Source of the DNA: Syngnathus acus
Taxonomy: Eukaryota; Chordata; Actinopteri; Syngnathiformes; Syngnathidae
Length of the DNA: 64,000 nt
Direction: 5' to 3'
NCBI RefSeq assembly: GCF_901709675.1
Contig: NC_051108.1
Span: 2,854,001-2,918,000 of the forward strand
Numbering within the stretch: position 1 is the stretch's first letter; each line of letters opens with the position of its first letter. Position numbers and translations under genes: made by a program. Below the pieces are notes generated by a model. The model was given only the letters and a program-made list of their open reading frames with translations. It was not told the DNA's origin and searched no databases. Below, one piece after another: positions 1 to 13,400 of the stretch.

Positions 1-302
1 TTCAAATGGTGTGTGAGATCAGAGATCCCGAGTATTATGTAAGAAGGAGTGCACGGTTCTACACTGGGGTTTCCTGCTGCATAGGAGAGTAGTGATTAAT
101 GAGCTCAGGGTGCAGGTAAAACGCTGGAAAGTTGGAAAATAGCTCATTCGCCTTTACTACCCACATTGTAACCACTCGACAGTGTCTGAATTTCCTCCTC
201 CTGATTAACAATGTGAGATGATACCAAGAAATGCATCGCATGGTTGCAGGAGGTGCATTTTTAAATTTCTAAAATACCTTTCTTTCTTTTCCTTCACAAC
301 AG
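1..302 (+). other. dlgap2 upstream intron end
   Basis: No coding sequence is recognised here. A pyrimidine-rich tract ends in AG at 301-302, a good 3' splice site, so this is probably the end of the intron before the first dlgap2 exon in the window. Earlier 5' exons and the promoter would lie left of position 1. Confidence 0.55.
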
Positions 303-1450
303 AGCAGACACCTTGGTCCCGGTCTGGGAAATTCAATGAAGCCAGACGCCTCCCTCCGGCCAGGAACATGAAGGGCTTATCGGGCAGCCGCTCCCAACAC
401 CAGATCCCTTTACCCCATGGGCTCGACTACGACCCCTACGTGCATGACTTCCACACGCACCATGGCTCGGACACCCGCCACACCTCCTACCTGCTCAGCC
501 CGACAGAGAGCTGCCCTATGGACTTCCAACATCGCTACTCACCGCGGAGCTCCATTCACTCCGACTGTATGATGATGTCCCCGGTCGTGATGCCTCCCGT
601 CGCCGTGTCCGACCACATCTCCAGCAGCACCTTCCCCCGGATGCACTACAGCTCTCCGTATTATGATTCGGCCACACGGGACGACTGCGTCGCCATAACA
701 GCCTCTGCCACCTCGCCGGCCGTCGCCGCTGCTGCAGCCGCGGCCGCCGCCTCCTCGCACCACGCCGGCACCAAGAGCAATCGCCTCCCCGCCAATCTCT
801 TGGATCAATTTGAGAAGCAAATGCCACTACACCGCGATGGCTTCCACACCTTACAGTACCAGCGTACATCCACCGCCGCCGAACAACGCAGCGAGAGTCC
901 CGGCCGCATCAGACACCTTGTTCATTCGGTCCAGAAGCTCTTCACAAAGTCCCACTCCCTGGAGGGATCGTCCAAGATGAACGGCACAAAAGGCGGCGAC
1001 ATTATAGGAAGCGGATCAGGGAGTTACCATCACCACGGCCATCAGCCTAACAAACACGGCAGCAAGAGGAGCAAGAGCAAAGAACGCAAGCACCGGTCCG
1101 GCGGCTGGTGGAGCTCTGACGACAATCTGGATAGTGACAGCACCTACCGTACTCCCAGCGTCATGTCCCGACACCACGGGGAACACATCGCCCATTGTTA
1201 CCCAGATCCCATACACGGACACCACTTTGGAGAGCTGTCACTCAAGACCTCGAAGAGTAACAACGACGTCAAGTGCATAGCCTGTGACAGTATGGCAATG
1301 GCGCCCGAAGGCAAATTCATGAAGCGGAGCTCCTGGTCTACGCTGACAGTTAGCCAGGCAAAGGAGGCCTATAGGAAGTCATCACTCAACCTAGAGAAAA
1401 CCATGATGCACACCGAGCATAAGCCTTCGCGGACCTGTCACTATCTACAG
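303..1450 (+). CDS. dlgap2: dlgap2 exon 1 in window (N-terminal)
   Basis: The acceptor AG is at 301-302 and the donor after 1450 is CAG|GTTAGT. Coding from ATG 368 gives residues 1-361, ending CHYLQ. The 65 bases before the ATG are open in frame and resemble the mammalian long-isoform junction. The exon contains the conserved LPANLLDQFEK, RIRHLVHSVQKLF and SGGWWSSDDNLDSDS blocks, a GCC-rich alanine run at about 719-755, and His/Ser-rich low complexity at 1010-1060. Confidence 0.93.
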
Positions 1451-4400
1451 GTTAGTAAGACGAAAGGATCAAATGTAGCAAAAGTGGTCCGAATATCTGG
1501 ACGCACAAGCAACTCCCAAGCAGCAGCTGTTGAAAGGGTGTCAATACAGCAGCTCTCTGACTGGCGTTTAACAAGCTTATGAGTCAGCTGGCAGAATCCC
1601 TGCAGCTGCCACCTGGCCGCATTGAGCATGTTCTCATGAGAATTCCTTAGGAAGTCACAAAAAATCATTCGTTTTCACAAGCGGCATTGGCAACGAGCAG
1701 AAATTTTCAGCCCATTTTTGCGGTCAACTTAGTTTATTTTCCCCGCAATAATAATAATAATAATAATAAATGTGATTGAACGTCTTCGTCTCAAAATGAA
1801 ATACTGCAGCCTTACCACTTAAAGATTATGTTCACCGAAAAGCAGTCGGCTAAAATGCTAACGTATTAACGAGAGCTTCATTTCTTGGGAGGAAACAACA
1901 GACATTTCCCTTCTGTTTTGTGCTTGCTAAGCTATTTAATGACCTGGAAAGTGCATTATTACATTTGGAGATAGAAGCTGAAGTAGACTGGATCTAACTC
2001 CCATGGGGGTGTGCTGTGTATCACTTAAATGCCGTCTTTACTTCGGTAGAAGCGAGAGCTTAGGCAACGCTCGTTTAGCTAATTGGGCCCTGTTGTCCTT
2101 GTAAATAACTGAAATGTGAAGGCTTTTTTCTTGCCCACAAGGTACCTCAAGACGAGTGGGGAGGATACCCCGGCGAGAAGGATGACGAGATCCCGTGTCG
2201 GCGGATGAGGAGCAGTAGCTATGTGAAAGCCATGGGAGAGGTGGACGATGATAGCGGCGATTCCGAAAGCCCCAAGACCTCCCCGCAGAAAAGCGTTCGA
2301 CCCGATGCGCTGGTCCTCAAGTCAGCCATGCAGAGACCCCATTTCGACACCCATAGGTAGGTCTGGTTTAATGTACCAGTTTGATCATTTTCAGATAACC
2401 AGAGCAATCATTTGAGTCATTGAAAGTTTCCTCACAAACTAGAAAGTTCTATAGAATCACATCCCACCCGTCCCTGTTGCTGCGTACGTTTTTATTGCTC
2501 TCCATGAGTGTTTGCAGGCAGTGTGAAACAAAGCCAAAATGTGAGAAGGCAGGGAGGCGTCACGCATCTGCCACCCTTCAACCACTTTGCGTCTATTTTC
2601 GTTGCTGCGGTCACAGCGGGGTTCTGATTACTCCTACTTTAATTCAAACATACTTCTTTTGTTGTGTTAGAGGGCAATCTCGCTATGGCATATGGTCCAA
2701 GGGAAATCGACATATATTCGAATCTATCTAATCAAGTCGATGTGTAACGTCTTATCTCTCAGCCCGGGCTACCGGTTGCACACCATGAGAGAAATGCGGG
2801 CCCACCCAAGCGTGACGCTGGACCCGGCCACCACCTTTCATCCGCCGCCCTTCCGCTCTCGCAACCAGAGCTACATGCGCGCTGTCAGCACCCTCAGTCA
2901 AGCTAGCTGCGTCAGTCAGGTGAGTGGCAACATGGTAATGCAAATAGATTTATTTTCGATTGTATCTTTAGACGGGTGTGACATTGAGCTAGTCTTATTG
3001 GAGGGCGACAGCTAATTGTGTTCTATAGACTGAGATAAATAAGCGTCAATTACCGTATTTTTCGAACTATAAGGCGCGCTTAAAATCTTTTCATTTTCTC
3101 AAAAATGCACCTTATAACTAGCCACGCCTTATGTATGAATGTCGAATTTAAGTCGATAAAGTTCGGCTTATTTCTACGAATTTGTTTTCTTTAATTTACA
3201 GTAATGCACCTTATACATTGCGCCCTATAGTCCGAAAAAAAATCCTATTTTTTACATGATTGAACTACACTTGAAATTCAATTTTGTCTCAGAATTATGC
3301 ACACACACAAACAAGCATTCAATGTTCATTTTTGAGTTAACCTACAATTTCATCAGAAAGCCAATCTGCATGTCTTTGATATCTAACTCACTTGTCATCT
3401 TGGTCTACCAATGACCTAACTTCCTGACATACCAAATAGCAGACTGCTACTTAGGTCACAAGATTAGCGGCTAGGCACAGGGGCTGTGAGACAAAGCATC
3501 ATAATTAACCACACATCAACATTTCCAGGTATTTCCCTTTTCATACACCGCTATCAGTTGTGCGAGTCTGTTCTGGAGCTGCTTTGGACCCTGGTGGTTG
3601 CCGCAGTAAAATGATTTGTTGAAGTCCGTTAATGGAGAACAAGTAAGAGGAGGGAAAATGTGTTTTTGTCCCAAATCTCAAAGAAGCATCTAAATCATCT
3701 TAATATTGACTTGATTAAAAAAGTGAAACATGTAAGTTTACATAAATTATTATTATCAGTATAGGACACTGTGGCAAGAGCAAATACGCCACTTTGAAGC
3801 TGAATTTATTTATTTTAGAAATGACTATTAAATGTACCTACTTTGGGGGGGGGCGGGGTTACGGAAGATGAAAAAAAAAAAAATGCTGTGCACTACCAAG
3901 CTAACATATTATGTGTGACTGTGTTTTTTTTATTTGATGTTGCCTTTCATGCAGTTTGAAGTTGGTCGGGAATTGTCAGTGGCCATGTCCTTATGCTAAC
4001 ACTCCTTCATATTTGCTGTGCAAAGGGGAAGAATCAAAGTGAGAAAGAGAAAGGAAGAGGAAAAATTAAGGACTGCTATTCCTGTTTTTGTCTCTCAGGT
4101 GAGTGAGACTGAGATCAATGGCCAGTTTGAGTCAGTTTGCGAGTCCGTTTTTAGCGAAGTAGAATCCCAGGCTATGGAGGCCTTGGACCTGCCGGGTTCG
4201 TTCCGCACTCGAAGCCACAGTTACCTCCGTGCAATACAGGCTGGTTATTCCCAAGATGACGACTGCTTGCCTTCAATGACATCCTCCACTGTCACTTCAA
4301 CTCTCAGATCCACAACAGGTAAAACAATAACCCGCTAACTGAGAGAGGGCCTAGATTACATAACCTCATGCATCACATGCACAAACTTGACATACCTACA

Positions 4401-7400
4401 TATGTACAGTGGGGAACCCTTGAATTTCTTTTGAGTTTTTTTTTTTAGAGGTTTTTGCATCACCCTGAATGTTTCGATGGATTTGCTTACATGTCTCCAT
4501 GCATATCTGGATTGCTTAGTTTTTGGGGTGGGAGGGGTCGAGTGCACTCATCACCACACAACAGCACAGCTACATTACATGGCATGTCTACAAAAAAAAA
4601 AAAATACAAAAAGGGCCCCGCGCATGTGAAACTGTGGTGTTCTATGTTTACAACAGATGTGTTGTCAGAAGGGCATGGGCAAGGGGTCAGGGAATGGTAG
4701 GCTTTTAGAAAATATTTGGGTCAAGACAAACAACTGCTCTGATTGGCTAAAAACTAGAACCATATGATCACATTAAGGTAAGTCGACAAACAAATATATA
4801 TTCCCTGGCCAGTTGCATTTGCTGTTTACCGTAAAGAGTAAAGCTATGAACCCTATTGAAACATTTTTTTCTTTAAATATGTGCTCACTATAGCCAGCTT
4901 TTTTTGTACTTTCCTTTTCTGTCAATTTCAAATGGAAACCGATGTGTGTGTTTATTTTTATTTTTTTGGTTTGTTTCCTGTTCAATTTGGAATTATGTAT
5001 TTTATTTGAACCGACCAACTTCAGTTTGGTTTCCATCTACAATTTCAGAAGCACTGAGGATACGATAGATGAGTACTCTCCAATCCCACCGTCTTATTTG
5101 CTGAACTTGAATTGGCAAATTTACAGCTAACATTTTGGAAGGGCTCCCCTGGTGGTGATTAGCCATCTCCTATCCAAGCTTATCTCTCCTAGGATGCAAT
5201 ATTTACACTGTTCCGAGGAAATAGCGGCCGAGAAATTGTTACTGGGGATTCCTTCAATGAATTTTTTTGACGCTAGCAAACGCTTAGTTTATGTCCGAAT
5301 TTGATCCCGTGTGGTGCTCTGTAAGGGCAGACGAGCTGCCAACCCCCCCCTCTCCATTTGACCAACCATCTCTTGGGAAAAGAACAACTGGAAGCATCAG
5401 TGATGATTGTTGCAGGTATTTTATTAATCCTGAAGCATACATATATCTATGTATATGTGTTTGCACTGCCTTCTCAGTGATTAAAATAGCCGTTAATCGG
5501 GTAAACAACTCACTCGATTTGTGACGACAGAAGCAACGCTGACTTTTGTGAGTTGTTTGCAATGTCGCTATTAAGTGTGCGTTAGATATCTGTAAATGGA
5601 AATATTTGTATACTTCCCAAAACTTCAACTGCTTTCATTTTTTTTGCATAAAATCGCCACTGTCTCAGATGTATCATACATATGTGAACGTCTTTTTTTC
5701 TTTTTTTTTTTCTTCTTCTTCTTCCCATCAAAGTGTGGCTTCTTGTTAAAAAGCGGCGAAGTCTACCCTTTTGGCATTGAGTGTCAGCTGTCTTTGACTG
5801 TGGGATTGCAGCCATGAAGTTGGAAGTAGAAGGTCAAATTAGACACCTTGGACCAAATATGTTCAATAGGGTTCATAACTGTTTCTTGGTCCAGTGGCTT
5901 GTGGATCGATCACTCTCTTAACATCTTTTCGTTTTGCACTAAATGGCACAAAACTAAAACCTTTTTTTTTTTGGATGAATCCATTCTCAAGTAAGCAAAT
6001 GCTGATTTGATGATGATTGATGTGTTTGACCCCTTTTCTGTGCTGTGCAGTAAAAAAAAAAAAAAAAAAGATGGCAAGACGCTTGTTATTCTTTGACATG
6101 ACTGAGAAGGCAGTGTAAAACGTGAAAAGCCTACAGTATGTGAGTTCCGTGACACAATTTTAGATGGTTAAACAGCAAAAGAAAAAGAAGAATACTGAAA
6201 AAACATCACAATTGAGTTGTCCGGAATTGCCTGCTGCTGACTCACATACCGTATGCTTGTCATAGATATCTGTAGAAGACTCCAGTTGAGAACCTCAATC
6301 CGATCCCACTCCAGCTGTTCCTTTCACCTTGCATATTCAAATTTTTCTTCCAGAGGGATATGATGTTGTGGATGAGACCTCTTTTCTAAATGACGACATG
6401 ATAGAGGACGATGATGGTGCCAGCTCCTCTGCCTATGCAGAGCTGGAGAGGCTGGAGAGGGAGACGGTGGCCGCTCGCAGCCAGCACAGTACTAGCTCCA
6501 CCGTAACGGCCATCTCAGTGCCCCCGGCGACACCGCCGTCATACAGGGTCCCCAGTGCCTCACCCATGGCCACAACTGAGCCACCGGTCCCTCAAGCCAT
6601 CCAGGCCTTCAAGGAATCGGCAAATATGGTGGCCGCCTTCAACATGCAGTGGAAGGATGAGATCTCGGCCATGCGCTACGAGCTAGCCGAGCTCCGGCGA
6701 GATGTCTGCGGGGAGCTGAAGACTTTCAACAGCAATTTCTTCAACTTCACTCAGTGCTACAATATGTGGACATTGTGTCGTGAGCCGTGCAGCGACGGCA
6801 CCACGCAAACGCAAGATCGAGTCTCCGTCGGAATCCAAGCGGGATCCAGCTGGTCCATTCGGCAGCACACGCAGGACAAATCAGTCATGTGTCAACCTGA
6901 ACCGGCGCCGTTTAGCATCATGGATTTAATGAACCCGCCCCGCATTGAGATCATAGAGGGAACCCCCGAGAGCACACCCGAGGGCTCGGGCAGTCCCGCC
7001 AGCCCGCTTCCCATGGAGGACTTCCCGTGGGAGATCAACAAAAAGCAAAGGGTCCCCAAACCGCAAGAAATGTGTGGCCACACAGGCGGTCACAGAAGTG
7101 CCAGTCTTGAACTGTGGTGCAGGAAGTACACCAGCGGGCCCATGTCATATATGTCTATGTCATTCTAATCACGCTCATCCGTCACTATCAAGAACCAGGT
7201 GAGGTAGCCATGGGAAAACCGATTGAACATCCATAGGCTGTTGTTAGTCCCTTTACTCTCTGTCAGCTGTCAAACAGGTTCCAAAAGTTCTTTTAACAGC
7301 CTCCACCTTCAGACTGAGCTGTGAATGTGAGCGAGATGGTAGCTGATCTATAGATCAACAAGTGCCAACAAGAGCAGCATTGTCTTTCCTCAATTGTCTT

Positions 7401-10400
7401 TTTAAAAAAAAATTTGACTCGAGCAAACATGAGCGACGTAATATCTGACGGTCAGCTGATGAAGTTGGTTTGTCCCTGCACAACGCGGATCTTAACTCGT
7501 GTTCATTTCCGTTTCTCCATGTCGAGACTTAACTCCACCGCCTGCGTATACTGTGAATAACTTTATAAACCCTCAAAATTATTTTGTAAAGAATGCATCT
7601 ATATTTAATTGAAGTTATTTTCATCAAAGCGTCCGTCACACGTCAACCTTTGCTTACTTTTTAAGCCAATTTTGAATATTTCAACACAATAAAGTTGATG
7701 TGGGGTTGACCACCAAAATTAGAAACTGTTATCTTTCAAGAAAGTGAAAAAGGACAGTTTGGTTTACAATCCAGTGTAGCTTGCGGTTATGAACCTTCAA
7801 ATGAAAAGGTCTCACAACATGCAAATGAGGAAAAACAATCAAATGATCACGTAGAACAAATGGTAATGGCTTCAAAAGTTCCATTTAACTTCCTGTCATG
7901 TTTGTATATAATGTGTACAATTTTGTATAGATATATCAAATATATTCAAATATTTACTGTACTGGTTGTACTGGTTGCAGGTCAAACATACTGTGTTGGA
8001 TGAGCAGTTGAGATCGGTTAGTAAAGAATCGTTAACTTTGGTTGGAAACCAAACACAGCACCTTTTTCCAAGTCTTTGAGGTCATTTATTTCTTCATGTC
8101 CATCACTTGGGTGGTAGCAATGGTCACTGAAAGTTGATTGCCTCAACAGTCTAAAAAAAAAATCCCAGTTTGAGTTGGTAAAAGTTTGGACAAAATAAAA
8201 AGTCCCCCAAATGTAGACAATCAGAGGTGCAGTATGGTACCGGTGAATGTACTGAAACCGCCTCACTAGTGATGGCCAAGCTGGGCTCCTGACTGATCTT
8301 AATGGGTAGGAGCCGCTGGTTGACTTTGTCGGTCATGACTTTGGAAATGATAGTAGCCCGTTAGCCGCTAGCATTCCCGATCTTGTTGTCCCGAGATACA
8401 GATCGCTGGAGAATTGTGATGTATCACAGCCCTGACTTAAATGTGAACCTGCCAATGGGGACTACTGTGCTGAGTGAGAATGGAGCTTCTTTCCACTTTG
8501 TGCAACCAAAAGGCAATCGTTGCAGCAATTCCATCCAAATTTTAATAACATTTTTTTAAAGCAATTTTGTAACATAAAAAAAGCACTAATAAATGACGGT
8601 GAGCCTGTTCACATTAAACAAAACAAAAAAAAGTTGTCGCTTTTTCGCTAATTCCATCAAATACATAACAAAAATACAGCAGACTGGCTATTTGCTTCCC
8701 ATTAAACTCCTATAACTTCCTACAATTGACTTTGCAAGGATGCAACTAGTCAAAACTGACCCAACAGCGCCTCTGCTGGTTGCAGTTGAGTACAGCACAC
8801 CATTCACCCCCCCCCCCCATCAGTTTCAAATGATCAACAGAATAACTCCAAATGATCTGCTCATCCCCAGCAGTAATAAATTGTTACGCAGAATAATTTT
8901 CTTTTGGGTACCGGAACGCATATTTTACAGCAGAACTATGAAATAAAGGGTGATAGATGGCTAAAAGCTCAAATTCATTGTTGCTATAGCCCAAATGTGC
9001 AATACTGACAATTTTCTGTTCTATAAATGTCAAATAAAAAGCAGGTTTATCACTATGTCATTGAAGGCACATGACTGTGAAATATATAGCTAATAAAGAC
9101 TTATGTGTATACAGTATATTGAAAAAAACAAGACATTATTTGAGGGAATTGCAATGGCATTTCTCAACAATATTTTCTCCTTTGCTGGGGGAATGCAAGG
9201 TGATTTTAAGGTGCTGGCCAATCATGATGTCTCCAATCTGTATTCATTCATTCTATGCAAATTCTTGGTTCTTTGGTGTATTTTTGGAAGGTTAAGTCAT
9301 ATTGAGTTGCTTGTGATAGAATGGTCTTTTCTTTTTGCTGGCATTTTCTTTTCAAATTATATTGTAGTAAGATAAATGTATTATTTGCAGTTCTTATCAC
9401 AATCACATCTTTTGCTGGTGAACTTATTTTGTAGTAGCATTATGTACTCACAAGTAGTTTTAAATTGTTGATTTGAAATACAGTCATATTTTTGTATAAA
9501 AAAAAAGAAAGAAAGAAAAAGAAAGGAAAAAAAATCAGCCAACCGATTATGATTTATCTTGAGTTTCATCTTAATTTCATCATTTTTCCAAAGATTGTAC
9601 TCTCGATTTAAAAAAAGAAATGTAGCAACAACATTGGTCTATAAATGAGAATCAGAATAAAAATAGGGAGGAAATCGGGATAGAGAATCTTTTTTTTTTT
9701 TAAATTAAATATATAATTGCCTGTTTGTTTATTTATCCCAATACATTTGTTTGAATATTCTGTTGAGGATATGTTGTCACCCAGAGATCTAACAAAATAA
9801 CTGTGCCAAATGTATTACATACACTTATTAGGACTTATTAAGCTTCTTTTTTTTTCTTCTTTTGGTTCTCTGCTGACTTTCAGGGATTTCACACTGGAAT
9901 GTTTCATGAATCAGATTCAGTCCATGTTCCAAAACAACATCCCACCCTTTTGAATACAATGGCTTTCGCTTGCATTCGTTAACTCGTGCTTATATTTTGT
10001 AAATGAATGAATCATGGATGTAATACTCTTGCTTTCAATTTCCGTTTGCTTACTGTGGTGTTTTTGTGAATTTTTATTCCAAATTTTCTTGGCCTTATGT
10101 ATTTTTCATAAATTGATATAAAAGATGGAATTAAAAATGCTTACAATGTTTATGCTGATGCTAATTTAATGGGGGTCATAGCTTTACATCCGACAAAACA
10201 ACACACAACCAGTTGTTTACCCTAAAACACATTAAAAGAGCTCTTCTTAGTCTTTTTTTTTGCTTTTTTTTAAGGAAAGCTGTCATTTTTTGGGTTGGTT
10301 ATTATTTCCTTTTTCTTTTATTCCCCATTTTAGGCGCCCGTAGCTTAGCTGGGGGGCGTAGAGAGTACGGTAGGTCTGGTAGGGAACAGTTTTATTCTTT

Positions 10401-13400
10401 CTTTCTTTTATATGTTTCATACATTTTGTCCGACCCATTGACATTTTTCACTTGGTAGGAATGAAAATAATGTCATGTTGTCATGCTAGTGTATTTTAAT
10501 TGTCTTCATTTTTCTCACCTTCAAGTCAGTGGAACGTTTGTTTAGCAGTAATTGATAAAGGAATAAAAAGAAGTACTGTAGTTGCCATTTTGTTAGCGGT
10601 AGCACATTGTATTGATTTATGTTGACAACTTTTCAAAGGATAACTTAAAAGAATGATTTTTTTTCCATAGATTTAGTTTTTATCAGATTATTTTCATTTC
10701 TTTAAAATTTACAGTCATCAATTTGAACACTAACGCATCCTCTTTGGTTTAACCATTGAACAGAATTGATTGTGGCGACTATCTTTGTCTTTTAAATAGA
10801 CTGGCATGCAGTGAGGCAGGTTACGATCAAATAAACAGCTTTGTTCTACAAACCAGCACAAATCAATGCTCTTATTAAAGCCCTGAATAATCATAATAAT
10901 AGTTTCACTGTTGAAAATCTCAGGTTTGACAAATCACATTGCGTGTGTTAAATTAATTTCTTTCACTCTATGGCCCTTATCGTCATAATTTTGCTCCCTG
11001 GCTAATTTTTTGAGTACAGCTTGACAATCTTAAAATTTCTTGCAATCAACACACGCTGATCATTTTAATGTGCAGCAAGGTTAGTATGAGCAACACACAC
11101 ATTACAACATGACAAGTCCAAACAACATGAAATCACATAAACCTAATTTAAGAAAAAATATCTACAAATATACCTCGTTGACACTGATTTGTATTGGTTT
11201 GTTGTGAGACTATCATACATGTAAGGTTGCATCCATGGGGGCATCACCACTGTATGTATCTATGTATGTGGCAACCAAACAACATGCTTGTGCAAACCTC
11301 TATTTACATTACAGTCAATATATACATAAAAAAAAAAACAGCCTACCTTGTAGAAGAAGTCGAAAATCCAACGGCAGAATCATCAGGTGTCCGAGATGTC
11401 CTCTGTCAGATCACTCATACATCTCTTCATCTTCTCACCCATCTTCATCAACCGGCCCTCACGCTCGAGAGAACATGGCGATAATACAGCCAGTGACATG
11501 CAGATGCACAAAATAGATATAAGGAACACAATTGGAGGGTGTATATTTTTAGGAACACAACAATCAATAACTTCAATGTTACTGGAGAAAACCCAGCCAG
11601 CCATTTTGTTTCTTGAGTTGCAGGTGAGCTGGAGACGATCCCAGCTGACTTTGGAGCAAACAGTAGACTGTTTGCCAACCATGGAGCGACCTTATTGCTC
11701 TTATTAAAAAATGCATTTGTGTTGACTGTAATCACCCTCTTTAGGTTTCGACCAAGCAGTAGTTTATTTACCGTGTTTTCCGCACTATAAGGCGCACCTA
11801 AAAACCTCCAATTTTCTCAAAAGCCGACAGTGCGCCTTATAATCAGGTGCGCCTTATATATGGACCAATATTGAGCCACTACAGCAGGCGTGTCCAAAGT
11901 CCGGCCCGCGGGCCAAATGTATATATCTTATATATGGACAAAGTTTTCAAATGGGCCATTCATTGAAGGTGCGCCTTATAATCCGGTGCGCCTTATAGTG
12001 CGGAAAATACGGTAGTTGCATTCTTTACAGTGTTCACATCTTACCGGGTCTCAACATATCCAATCAGTGGCCTAGTGGTAGAGTGTCCGCCCTGAGACTG
12101 GAAGGTTGTGGGTTCAAACCCCGGCCGGGTCATACCAAAGACTAAAAAAATGGGACCCATTGCCTCCCTGCTTGGCACTCAGCATTAAGGGTTGGAATTG
12201 GGGGGTTAGATCACCAACTGATTCCCGAGCGCGGCACCGCTGCTGCTCACTGCTCCCCTCTCCCCCAGGGGATGGATTAAAATCACACGGGGATGGGTTA
12301 AATGCAGAGGACAAATTTCACCACACCCAGGTGTGTGTGTGACGATCATTGGGACTTTAATCTTAATCTTTAATCTTTAAGTACTGCCCAATACGGCTAA
12401 GATGACCCCAGGAATCAATTTTTATCTCTTGACTAGGCACAATATTAAAAAGAGGTTGAATTACCATTTATTTGTCAATCAAAATTGATACTATTTTGTT
12501 TTGGTTAGGTTCTTTTCCCTCGCAAGGACATAAAGTCACCGCTAAGCAAACGCGCAAAGATGAAATGTTTACCGTCAAACGATTGTTTTTTTTGTGGCTT
12601 CGAGGCTTTCGAAGACTACTATTTATTCTAATCTCAATGAACGTATAATTGTCCCCGCAAAGATGAAATGAGGCAGGATTAGCATCACACGCACACCACA
12701 CAATCACTCTGTTCCATCTCCAGCCCCCATGCTCATGCACAGCTCGTCAGTCATTGCACGTCATTAAGCACCAAGCCGCCCTGATCTGCGTCAGAGCGGC
12801 CTCTCACCAGCCTCTCTGCCAGCCCTACATCGCAACTGTGGCAAAGGCGGCGGCGTCTGGCGCGAGTGGACCGGGTCGCACGGCGGGCGGGGAGTGACTA
12901 TTTCAATTGTTGCGACCATCATTTTGTCCAGATCACCAAAAAATGGACAGTATTTCGTATATGGTCCGTTCTAGTCATACTTAATATCGAGACCTTGTCT
13001 GTCATTGTGTCAAATTGTACTCTACATGCTGTAATACAGCAAGTAATGATGTAAAAAGAAACAAAATGAAGGCACTCAGATTTGTCTTTGTTTAAATCCT
13101 AATTAGCTGATCTGATGCAACGCGAAATTCCCAAAATTGGATTCTTGTCTCGTGAATATGTGTATGTATTGTACATGAAGATAACATGTCTGTTTTTGAC
13201 ATTATGCATGCGTAGTATGATATCATGATACATGGGCAACATAGATTTTAATTCAGCATTTTGTCGAGCATTTAGATTTTTTTTTAAGGCAGTATTTGAA
13301 AGCCGACAGCTAAAATAAAAAATTGTTTTGTCTGAAATATTTGCCCACTGTATGATGACGTTGGAAATTGTAAAAGAAACACAGGTAAAAAAATGGACAA

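Noticed and set aside
4018-4098. Upstream in-frame extension of dlgap2 exon 4 (MQRGRIKVRKRKEEE)
   Set aside because: It lies before a strong acceptor, and family proteins join VSQ directly to VSE at this point, so it is intron read-through.
12064-12140. A functional tRNA gene
   Set aside because: Box A and B are present, but the sequence runs into a SINE body and tail and does not form a complete tRNA acceptor stem.
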